DNA from: Kitasatospora phosalacinea
GTDB taxonomy: Bacteria; Actinomycetota; Actinomycetes; Streptomycetales; Streptomycetaceae
Length of the DNA: 64,000 bases
Reading direction: 5' to 3'
NCBI RefSeq assembly: GCF_000716545.1
Contig: NZ_JNWZ01000044.1
Span: 1 to 64,000 of the forward strand
A program made the translations under genes and the position numbers. Under the pieces are notes generated by a model. That model saw only the letters and a list, made by a program, of their open reading frames with translations, was not told the DNA's origin and did not search any database. Shown here in pieces: positions 8,638-15,667 of the stretch (positions within the stretch are counted from its first letter, which is position 1; every line of letters begins with the position of its first letter).

Positions 8638-9321
8638 TCAGTTGGCGGTGACGGGCAGGGGTTCGCGGCGGGAGGACGGGAGGGGTGCCGGGAGAGGTGC
8701 CGGGAGGGGGAGGAGGTGCGGGGCGGGGAGTTCGGAGGTGGTGAACTCGATCGCGGTGAGGCGGGCGGCGGACTCGCGGGGGAGCAGGACGGCGGACGCC
8801 AGGCCGGGGGGCAGCGGGCCGTCGGTGGTGGCCAGGGCGCGCAGGGCGGTCCAGGCGCGGCGGTGGCGCGCGAAGGCGTAGCGGGAGACGCGGCGGCCGC
8901 GGCGGCGCTGGCCGTCGGCGGCCTGGGCGGGGTCGGCGTCCAGCAGGAGCAGGTGCAGCCGGCGGCCCTGGCGGGCGGTGGTGCGGGCCAGGGCGCGGCG
9001 CACCCACGGCAGGGTGCCGCAGTCGTGGACGACCAGGGGGCCGCCGGCCCGGACCGCCGCGCGCAGCCGCCGGTAGTGGGCGAGCCGGACCAGCGGCCGG
9101 TAGAGCGCGTACGGGAGGCCGGGCAGGGCGCGGGCGAAGCGGGCCCGGGTGTGCTGGGAGTCGATCACCGCGGCGCGGGCGCAGCGCCGCATCAGGGTGC
9201 TCTTGCCGCTGCCGGGCAGGCCGGAGACCACCAGCACGTCGTCCGCCGGGTAGGCCAGCCGGGCCGGGGCGGGACGGTCGGTCAGGTCGTGCCGGGCGTG
9301 CGGGCGCAGCTGCGGGTGCAC
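8638..9321 (-). CDS. P-loop kinase/ATPase-like protein
   Basis: A 227-residue soluble protein with a Walker A motif, VVSGLPGSGKSTLMRR, near residue 35. The small size, single P-loop and downstream basic helices (RYAFARHRRAWTALRAL) fit the AAA_33/zeta-toxin-like kinase superfamily that phosphorylates small molecules or RNA ends. The substrate cannot be read from the sequence. The GTG start at 9321 has GAGGAGGAC immediately upstream. It is divergent from two ATP-grasp genes across 221 bases, so a shared pathway is possible but unproven. Confidence 0.85.
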   Translation of the reverse strand: MHPQLRPHARHDLTDRPAPARLAYPADDVLVVSGLPGSGKSTLMRRCARAAVIDSQHTRARFARALPGLPYALYRPLVRLAHYRRLRAAVRAGGPLVVHDCGTLPWVRRALARTTARQGRRLHLLLLDADPAQAADGQRRRGRRVSRYAFARHRRAWTALRALATTDGPLPPGLASAVLLPRESAARLTAIEFTTSELPAPHLLPLPAPLPAPLPSSRREPLPVTAN

Positions 9322-9542
9322 ACGGTCCTCCTCAAAGAGTGTGCCAAGGGGGCGTCATGTGAACGTCATGCCCGGGGGAGTCGGTTCCAGGCCTGCGGCG
9401 GTGCAGCTGTGACCCGGCTGTATCCGTTCCCGGACACCCTGGGTGAAATGCGGCGGATGATCCATGGCAGGGTGGTCGGATGCATTCGCCCCGGGGGAGA
9501 CCGACGGGGGCGGCAACAGTGGGAAAGTAGGGGTGGGGGCAC

Positions 9543-10424
9543 ATGAGGTTCTGCTTCCTGGTCGAGGAGCACTACCGCAACGACGGGATGCCGCTGGCGG
9601 TGGTGGAGCACCTGCGGGCCACCGGCCACCGGGTGGACGTGCTGCGGCCCGGCGCCGACCTGCTCGACCTCGCGAAGCTGGTGCGCGGCGGCAAGCACGA
9701 CGCGTGGGTGCTGAAGACCGTCTCCGGCGGCCCGGGCCTGGGCCTGCTGGAGTCCGCCGCCGCGGCGGGCCTGACCACCGTCAACGACGCCCGGGCGATC
9801 CGTCCGGTCCGCGACAAGGCGCAGGCCGCGGTGGTCGCCGCGCTGCACGGCCTGCCGATGCCGCGGACGTGGGCCGCCGCCGACCCGGCCGCGTTCGCCG
9901 CGATCGCGGCCCGCCGCTACCCGCTGGTGGTCAAGCCCGCCGACGGGTCCTCGGGGCGCGCCGTCCACCTGGTCGAACGGCCCGAGCAGCTCGCCGGGTT
10001 GACCGCGCCCGCGGACGGCGGCCTGCTGATCGCCCAGCCGTACGTGCCCAACGACGGCTGCGACCTGAAGGTGTACTGCGCGGGCGGCGAGTTCTTCGCC
10101 ACCCGGCGCACCTCGCCGCTGCACCCGCACCACCCCGCCGTGGAGCGGCCCGTCCCGCTGCCGCGCGAGGTCGCCGCGCTGGCCGCGCAGGTCGGCGAGG
10201 TGTTCGGCCTCGACCTGTACGGCCTGGACGTGCTGCTCGGACCGGACGGCCCGGTGGTCGTCGACATCAACGACTTCCCGAGCTTCCGCCAAGTGCCGCG
10301 CGCCGTCGAGCGGGTGGCCGACGCGGTGGTCCGGCTGGCCCGCACCGGCTCCTCCTGGCCCACCCCCGGCGCGGCCCCGCTGCTCACCGACGCCGCGCTG
10401 CCCGACGCCCGGGCCGCCAGGTGA
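9543..10424 (+). CDS. ATP-grasp ligase, RimK-like (first of a pair)
   Basis: A 293-residue ATP-grasp enzyme, expected to activate a carboxylate as acyl phosphate and join it to an amine. The N-terminal pre-ATP-grasp part starts MRFCFLVEEHYRNDG. ATP binding is indicated by YPLVVKPADGSSGRAVHL, and the metal-binding end by GLDVLLGPDGPVVVDINDFP, where the D-x-N motif coordinates magnesium. The length suits single-domain RimK/lysine-biosynthesis-type ligases. Its stop codon overlaps the GTG of a second ATP-grasp gene. No substrate-binding protein or small precursor peptide is evident beside it, so peptide modification is only one possibility. Confidence 0.88.
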   Translation: MRFCFLVEEHYRNDGMPLAVVEHLRATGHRVDVLRPGADLLDLAKLVRGGKHDAWVLKTVSGGPGLGLLESAAAAGLTTVNDARAIRPVRDKAQAAVVAALHGLPMPRTWAAADPAAFAAIAARRYPLVVKPADGSSGRAVHLVERPEQLAGLTAPADGGLLIAQPYVPNDGCDLKVYCAGGEFFATRRTSPLHPHHPAVERPVPLPREVAALAAQVGEVFGLDLYGLDVLLGPDGPVVVDINDFPSFRQVPRAVERVADAVVRLARTGSSWPTPGAAPLLTDAALPDARAAR

Positions 10425-11182
10425 CGGCGGACCGGCCACCGCTGCGGCTCGCCCTCGTCGCCCGCGAACCGGACCACCCGCTGCTCGCCGGGGCGCGCCG
10501 ACTCCTGGAGCGGGACGGACATCTGACGGTCCGTCAGGACGAGCCTGCGGACGTGGTGCTGCTCAAGGCGCGCGACGCGCGGTCGCTGCGCCGGGCCGAG
10601 CGGTACGAGGAGGCGGGCGTGCCGGTGCTCAACTCCGCCGCCGCCACCGCCCGTTGCCAGGACCGGGACTGGATGGAGCGCACCGCCCGGGCCGCCGGGC
10701 TGCCGTTCGCGCCCACCGCGGGGCGCGGCGTCCTCGGCGAACTCCCCTGGCACGGGCCGGTGGTGGTGAAGAGCCTGCGCAGCCGCAAGGAGGACCTGGT
10801 GGCCCGCGCCGACACCCCCGAGCGGTGGCGGGAGCTCGCCGGGCGGTGGCCCGGCGAACCGGTGCTCACCCAGCGGCCGGTGGACGGTGACGGCTGGGAC
10901 CGCAAGGTGTGGGTGGTCGGCGGGGAGGTCTTCGCCGAACGGCGCCGCTCCGAGCTGGTGCCGGGCGCCCCCGAACGCCGCCCCTGGACGCCCGACGACC
11001 GGGAGCGCGCCCTCGCCCTCGCCGCCGGCCCGGCCTTCGGCCTCCAGGTGTACGGCGTCGACCTGCTGCCGGGCCCGGACGGCCCGGTCGCCGTCGACGT
11101 CAACGCCTTCCCCGGCGTCCGCCACCAGCCGGGCGCCCCCGAGGCGCTCGCCGCGCTCGTGCTGCGCACCGCAGGCCGCTGA
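10421..11182 (+). CDS. ATP-grasp ligase-like protein (second of a pair)
   Basis: A 253-residue protein starting at GTG 10421, which overlaps the previous gene by four bases (GTGA), so expression is coupled. ATP-grasp features are GPVVVKSLRSRKEDLV (phosphate-contacting Lys), DRKVWVVGGEVFAERRRS, and the metal-binding end GVDLLPGPDGPVAVDVNAFP with D-x-N. It parallels the first gene in order of motifs but is clearly diverged, suggesting an old duplication with different substrates or a two-subunit enzyme. The last 17 bases of the gene, including the stop codon, are repeated head to tail directly downstream. Confidence 0.86.
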   Translation: MTADRPPLRLALVAREPDHPLLAGARRLLERDGHLTVRQDEPADVVLLKARDARSLRRAERYEEAGVPVLNSAAATARCQDRDWMERTARAAGLPFAPTAGRGVLGELPWHGPVVVKSLRSRKEDLVARADTPERWRELAGRWPGEPVLTQRPVDGDGWDRKVWVVGGEVFAERRRSELVPGAPERRPWTPDDRERALALAAGPAFGLQVYGVDLLPGPDGPVAVDVNAFPGVRHQPGAPEALAALVLRTAGR

Positions 11183-11199
11183 GCACCGCAGGCCGCTGA
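11166..11199. repeat. 17-bp tandem duplication covering a stop codon
   Basis: GCACCGCAGGCCGCTGA occurs twice in a row. The first copy ends the second ATP-grasp gene and the second copy follows it. It looks like a recent slippage duplication with no effect on the product. Confidence 0.85.
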
Positions 11200-11373
11200 G
11201 CGCCACCGTCCGCGTCCGCTCCCGTCCGCCGCTGCCCGCTGCCCGCTGCCGTCCGCCGTGACCTGCTGCTTCCCGGTGCGGGCCGCGCCTACCGCACGCG
11301 CACCCCGTGGGTCCACCCGCCCCCCGGGCGTCTGCGAGAATCGGCGCCGGAGCCACGGACGAGGAGGAGCGCG

Positions 11374-13086
11374 GTGCGCGAGGGGGAACCGCGGTCGCGG
11401 CTTCCGCGGCTGAGGCTGGACGAGCTGCTGGCCGAGTTGCAGGCCCGGATCGACGTGGCCCGGGGCACCCGGGACCGGGTGCACAGCCTGCTGGAGGCCG
11501 TGCTGTCGGTCGGCCGGGAGCTGGAGCTGACCCAGGTGCTGCGCCGGATCGTGGAGGCCGCGGCCTTCCTCGCCGACGCCAGGTACGCGGCGCTCGGCAT
11601 CATCGGCCCGGACGGCGACACGCTCTCCCAGTTCCTCACCGTCGGCCTGGACGAGGAGGAGATCGCCCGGATCGGCCCCTACCCCACCGGCAAGGGCCTG
11701 CTCGGCGAGCTCATCCGGCACCCGCGGCCGCTGCGCCTGGAGAACCTCGAGGAGCACCCGGCGTCCACCGGCTGCCCCGCCCACCACCCCGAGATGCGGA
11801 CCTTCCTGGGTCTGCCGGTGCGGGTGCGCGACGAGGTGTTCGGCAACATCTACTTGACCGGCAAGCGCGGCGCGGCCGGGTTCGACGACGACGACGAATC
11901 GGTGATCGCCACCCTGGCGGTCGCCGCGGGCGTGGCCATCGACAACGCCCGGCTGTACGAGGAGGCGCAGCGCCGGCAGCGCTGGCTGACCGCCACCGCC
12001 GAGATCAACCACCGCCTGCTGTCCGGCAGTTCACGCACCCAGGTGGTGGAGCTGATCGCCCAGCGGGCCTGCGACATCTCCGGCGCGGAGCTGGCCGACG
12101 TGCTGACCGCGCTGCCCGACGGGGCCGGGCTGCGGGTCGAGCTGGCGCTCGGCGGCGACGCCGACGGGCGGGTCGGGGTGGAGGTGCCGCTGGAGGGCAC
12201 CCTCTCCGGCGCGGCCTGCGCGGCGGGCTTCCCGGTGACCTCGCCCGACCTGGCGGGGGACCCGCGCCACCCCGTCGGCGTGCCGCGCTTCGAGGGCACG
12301 GGCCCGGCCGTCGCGGTGCCGCTGGGGCGGGCCGAGGGCCACACCGAGGGCGTGCTGCTGCTGGTGCGCGGCAGCGGCGAGGCCGAGTTCACCGAGCGTG
12401 AGATCGACCCGCTGCTGGGCTTCGCCGACCAGGCCGCGCTGGCCTTGGAACTGGCCGAACGGCGGCGCGACGCCGAGCAGTTGGCCGTGCTGGAGGACCG
12501 CGACCGGATCGCCCGCGACCTGCACGACCTGGCCATCCAGCGGCTGTTCGCGACCGGCATGACGCTGCAGAGCGCCTCCCGGTTCATCGACCACCCCGGG
12601 GCCGCCGACCGCGTGCTGCGGGCCGTCGGCGACCTGGACGAGACCATCAAGATCATCCGCTCGACGATCTTCGGGCTGCGGGTCCGCGAGGCCGGGGCCG
12701 GACAGGGCCTGCGGGCCCGCGCCGTGCACGTGGTCGAGGAGGCGCAGGCCGCCCTCGGCTTCGCGCCCCGCCTCAGCATGGAGGGACTGCTCGACACCGA
12801 CGTGCCGCCCGCCGTCGCCGACCACCTGGTCGCCGTCCTCGGCGAGGCGCTCAGCAACGCCGCCCGCCACGCCCGGGCCGGCCGGGTCGAGGTCACCCTC
12901 CAGGCGGCCGGCGGCCAGGTCGCCCTCACCGTCCAGGACGACGGCACCGGCATCCCCGCACAGGGCCGCCGCAGCGGCCTGCGCAACCTCGAGGAGCGCG
13001 CCCGCACCCTCGGCGGCGCCCTCACCGTCACCGCCCCGCCCGCCGGCGGCACCGTCCTCAACTGGACGGCCCCGCTCGGCCACTGA
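11374..13086 (+). CDS. GAF-domain histidine kinase, DevS/DosS/OsdK-like
   Basis: A soluble 570-residue kinase. The first GAF domain (about 38-198) carries the stretch HHPEMRTFLGLPVRVRDE, which parallels the haem-binding GAF of M. tuberculosis DosS; the first His of HPE (residue 138) aligns by motif with the proximal haem His149. A second GAF-like region (about 205-360) is more diverged. HisKA_3 has ARDLHDLAIQRLFATGMTLQ and the HATPase has LGEALSNAARHARAG and SGLRNLEERARTLGG. GTG 11374 follows GAGGAGGAG. No response regulator adjoins it; a DosR-like one exists 24 kb away but is broken. Oxygen, NO or CO sensing is inferred from the family. Confidence 0.9.
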   Translation: MREGEPRSRLPRLRLDELLAELQARIDVARGTRDRVHSLLEAVLSVGRELELTQVLRRIVEAAAFLADARYAALGIIGPDGDTLSQFLTVGLDEEEIARIGPYPTGKGLLGELIRHPRPLRLENLEEHPASTGCPAHHPEMRTFLGLPVRVRDEVFGNIYLTGKRGAAGFDDDDESVIATLAVAAGVAIDNARLYEEAQRRQRWLTATAEINHRLLSGSSRTQVVELIAQRACDISGAELADVLTALPDGAGLRVELALGGDADGRVGVEVPLEGTLSGAACAAGFPVTSPDLAGDPRHPVGVPRFEGTGPAVAVPLGRAEGHTEGVLLLVRGSGEAEFTEREIDPLLGFADQAALALELAERRRDAEQLAVLEDRDRIARDLHDLAIQRLFATGMTLQSASRFIDHPGAADRVLRAVGDLDETIKIIRSTIFGLRVREAGAGQGLRARAVHVVEEAQAALGFAPRLSMEGLLDTDVPPAVADHLVAVLGEALSNAARHARAGRVEVTLQAAGGQVALTVQDDGTGIPAQGRRSGLRNLEERARTLGGALTVTAPPAGGTVLNWTAPLGH

Positions 13087-13153
13087 CGCGCCGACCGGCC
13101 GTTCCGCTACGCTCCGCATTCGAACCGGTGTTCCGGACGGCGGGGGCGGTCCG

Positions 13154-14473
13154 TCAGCCCAGCGCGGCCGCCTTGCGGAGCAGGACGGCGCGTTCGCGGG
13201 CGTTGCGGCACAGGCGGGCGGCGAGTTCGAGCTCGGTGCGGGCCTCGGCGGTGCGGCCCAGGCGGGTGAGGAGTTCGCCCCGGACGCCCGGCAGCAGGTG
13301 GGAGCCGGGCAGGCGGTCGGTGGCGACCAGCTCGTCGACGACGGCCAGCGCCTCGGCCGGGGCGCCCGCCATCGCGACCGCCACCGCCCGGTTGAGCTCG
13401 ACCACCGGGGACGGCGCCACCCGGCCCAGCGCCTCGTACAGCAGCACGACGCGCTCCCAGTCGGTCTCCGCCACCGAGGGCGCCACCGCGTGGCAGGCCG
13501 CGATCGCCGCCTGGAGACCGTACGGGCCCAGGCCGCGCCCCGCCGCGGTGGCCCGGCCCAGTGCCGCCAGGCCGCGGCGGATGGCCGGGCGGTCCCAGCG
13601 GCCGCGGTCCTGGTCCTCCAGCAGCACCGCCTCCCCGTCCGGGCCGGTGCGGGCCGGGAAGCGGGCGGCGGTCAGCTCGAACAGCGCCAGCAGACCGTGC
13701 GGTTCGGGCTCGCCGGGCAGCAGCGCGGCCAGCGTCCGGGCCAGCCGGAGCGCCTCGTAGGCGAGGTCGGGGCGCAGCAGGTCCTCGCCCGCCGTCGCCG
13801 TCGAACCCTCCGTGAACACCACGTACAGCACGCTCAGCACCGCGCCCAGCCGGGCCCGCCGCTCCTCGGCGGGCGGCAGTTCGAACGGGACGCGGGCCGC
13901 GGCGAGGGTCTTCTTCGCCCGGGTGATCCTGGCCTGCACGGTCGGCACCGGCACCAGGAAGGCGCGGGCGACCTCCTCGCTGGACAGGCCGCTCACCACG
14001 CGCAGCGTCAGCGCCACCCGGGCCTCGGGCGAGAGCACCGGGTGGCAGGCGGTGAACACCAGCGCCAGCACGTCGTCGTCGATCCGGTCCGGGTCCCACG
14101 GCAGGTCGTCCGGCCCGGTCGGTCCGGGCGGCGCGCCCGCGTCGGCCTCGCCCTCGGACAGCCGGTTCGCCAGCAGCGCGTAGCGCTCGTCCAGCGCCGC
14201 CCGGCGGCGGAAGGCGTCGATCGCCCGCCGCCGGGCCGCCGTCAGCAGCCAGCCCACCGGATCGGCGGGCGCGCCCTCGCGCGACCAGGCCACCAGGGCC
14301 TGCGCCAGCGCCTCCTGCGCGACGTCCTCGGCCAGCGCGAAGTCGCCGGTGTAGCGGGCCAGCGCCCCGACGATCCGGGCGGACTCGATCCGCCAGACCG
14401 CCGCGACGGCCCGCCGGGCCGGTTCGGTGACCGCCCCGGGGTCCGGCGGGCCGTCGCCGTCGGTCGGCGGCAT
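13154..14473 (-). CDS. ECF42-type RNA polymerase sigma factor
   Basis: A 439-residue sigma factor. Region 2 reads ARIVGALARYTGDFALAEDV within the first 60 residues, and region 4 reads LTLRVVSGLSSEEVARAFLV followed by PTVQARITRAKKTL. The remaining 250 or so residues are a helical, TPR-like C-terminal extension, which is the hallmark of group ECF42 and is far longer than an ordinary ECF factor. The ATG overlaps the stop of the upstream DGPF gene by one base, the arrangement typical for this group. ECF42 factors lack a dedicated anti-sigma factor and are autoregulated in Streptomyces venezuelae. The inducing condition is unknown. Confidence 0.92.
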   Translation of the reverse strand: MPPTDGDGPPDPGAVTEPARRAVAAVWRIESARIVGALARYTGDFALAEDVAQEALAQALVAWSREGAPADPVGWLLTAARRRAIDAFRRRAALDERYALLANRLSEGEADAGAPPGPTGPDDLPWDPDRIDDDVLALVFTACHPVLSPEARVALTLRVVSGLSSEEVARAFLVPVPTVQARITRAKKTLAAARVPFELPPAEERRARLGAVLSVLYVVFTEGSTATAGEDLLRPDLAYEALRLARTLAALLPGEPEPHGLLALFELTAARFPARTGPDGEAVLLEDQDRGRWDRPAIRRGLAALGRATAAGRGLGPYGLQAAIAACHAVAPSVAETDWERVVLLYEALGRVAPSPVVELNRAVAVAMAGAPAEALAVVDELVATDRLPGSHLLPGVRGELLTRLGRTAEARTELELAARLCRNARERAVLLRKAAALG

Positions 14474-14892
14474 CAGAGCTGACCGGTCCGCTCGCGCCAG
14501 GCCCGCTCCTTGACGATCCACTCGTTGTCCTGCGGGAACTCGTCGATGCTCGGCACCCGGCGCACCTCGCACTTCGAACCCGGCAGCGCGGGAAGGCGCT
14601 TGGCCCACTCCACGGCCTCCTCCTTCGAGGCGACGTCGATCAGGTAGAACCCGCCGAACAGCTCCTTGGTCTCCCCGTACGGGCCGTCGGTGACCACCGG
14701 CGTCTCGCCGGCGAAGTCGACCACCACGCCCTGGGAGGCGTCGTCCAGGCCCTCGGCGGCGATCAGCACGCCCGCCCGGATCAGTTCCTCGTTGAACCGG
14801 CCCACGGTTTCGAGCATCTCCTCGAAGGGCGTCTCCATCATCTTCGCCAGCGTCTCGTCCGTCGCCCGCATGATCAACATGTACTTCGCCAT
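14473..14892 (-). CDS. YCII/DGPF-domain protein
   Basis: A 139-residue protein starting MAKYMLIMRATDE, with the signature DGPYGETKELFGGFYLIDV that names the DGPF/YCII family. The fold is a ferredoxin-like barrel dimer; enzymatic roles are established only for distant relatives such as 5-chloromuconolactone dehalogenase. An AGGAG site sits upstream of ATG 14892. It is the first gene of a two-gene operon with the ECF42 sigma factor and is the usual main target of that factor. Function in the response is unknown. Confidence 0.92.
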   Translation of the reverse strand: MAKYMLIMRATDETLAKMMETPFEEMLETVGRFNEELIRAGVLIAAEGLDDASQGVVVDFAGETPVVTDGPYGETKELFGGFYLIDVASKEEAVEWAKRLPALPGSKCEVRRVPSIDEFPQDNEWIVKERAWRERTGQL

Positions 14893-14942
14893 CGCCCTGC
14901 TCCTCGTTCCGGGGGCCTTCTCTCGACCCTCTCTATCCCAAG

Positions 14943-14969
14943 GACGAACGGCGCGGGCCCGGATCGACA
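14943..14969 (-). promoter_or_regulatory. Candidate ECF42-dependent promoter
   Basis: On the minus strand TGTCGA (14964-14969) is followed after 17 bases by CGTC (14943-14946), about 50 bases before the DGPF start codon. The published ECF42 consensus in Streptomyces venezuelae, as I recall it, is TGTCGA at -35 and CGA/TC at -10. The position, orientation and spacing fit autoregulation of this operon. Confidence 0.65.
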
Positions 14970-15130
14970 CGGAGAACGGAAATGTTCGCCTCTTTTTTTC
15001 CGGACACCGGTCGGGCGGGCGCGTCCGGCCGGTCGGTGGACTCCTGGCAGATGGTCATTCCGGCAGGTGCGCCTTCGGAGCCTTCGACGGGCTCACCCCC
15101 GGGCACAGCTGCCGGGGCGCCGGCGAACGG

Positions 15131-15559
15131 GTGCGCAGCATGGACGCGGCGCTCACCGCCCTGCGCCCGCCCACCGGCGCGGTGCCCGCTCCCGAGCCCG
15201 ACGTCCGGGGCGAACCGCACGGCCCGGTCACCGACTCCGGCTGCTTCGACGACCACTCCGGCGTCCCCTGGGCGTACGCGGCCGGCACCTACACCGGCTC
15301 CTACGCCGACCCCGGCGCGCGCGAGCAGGTGCGGGAGCACTACCGCGCCGCCGTCGCCGACGGCTGGCAGCAGGGGCCCGGCGCGGACGGGCCGGACGGC
15401 GGCCTGTGCTTCACCCGCACCATCGACGGCCACCCCAGCCTGCTGACCGTCGACTTCACCGGCTACGCCCCCGACAGCGGCGGCTACCGGGTCGAGGTCG
15501 GCCACTCGGTCGACGGCGCCGCCGCCCGCTGCCACGCCCCGGCCGCCACCCGGTACTGA
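15131..15559 (+). CDS. Small hypothetical protein
   Basis: About 139-142 residues, starting at GTG 15131 or ATG 15140. It reads MDAALTALRPPTGAVPAPEP, then SGCFDDHSGVPWAYAAGTYT and a C-terminal half with QVREHYRAAVADGWQQGPG and CHAPAATRY. The pattern (proline-rich linker, paired Cys, short beta-rich domain) resembles small streptomycete proteins usually anchored by an N-terminal helix, but no membrane segment is visible here, and open frame with coding-like third positions continues upstream. It may be N-terminally truncated. It is divergent from the ECF42 operon. No function is assigned. Confidence 0.55.
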   Translation: MRSMDAALTALRPPTGAVPAPEPDVRGEPHGPVTDSGCFDDHSGVPWAYAAGTYTGSYADPGAREQVREHYRAAVADGWQQGPGADGPDGGLCFTRTIDGHPSLLTVDFTGYAPDSGGYRVEVGHSVDGAAARCHAPAATRY

Positions 15560-15667
15560 GCCGTCGTTCCGGGGCGCAGTGCCATCCGGTCCCCTCCCGT
15601 GACCGTTCGGGCGGCCTGTACTACGCGCCCGTCCGACGGGGACGCCGGTGCTCAGGACCGTCCGGTC

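Noticed and set aside
9368..9546. Short frames (14 and 32 residues) upstream of the ATP-grasp genes as possible precursor peptides
   Set aside because: Neither has the acidic/Ser/Thr core repeats or leader expected of a graspetide precursor, and the 32-residue frame has only a weak ribosome-binding site.
14985..15000. T-tract near 14991-14999 as an intrinsic terminator
   Set aside because: The only hairpin before it (GAAC...GTTC) is four base pairs, too weak, and no gene on the plus strand ends there.
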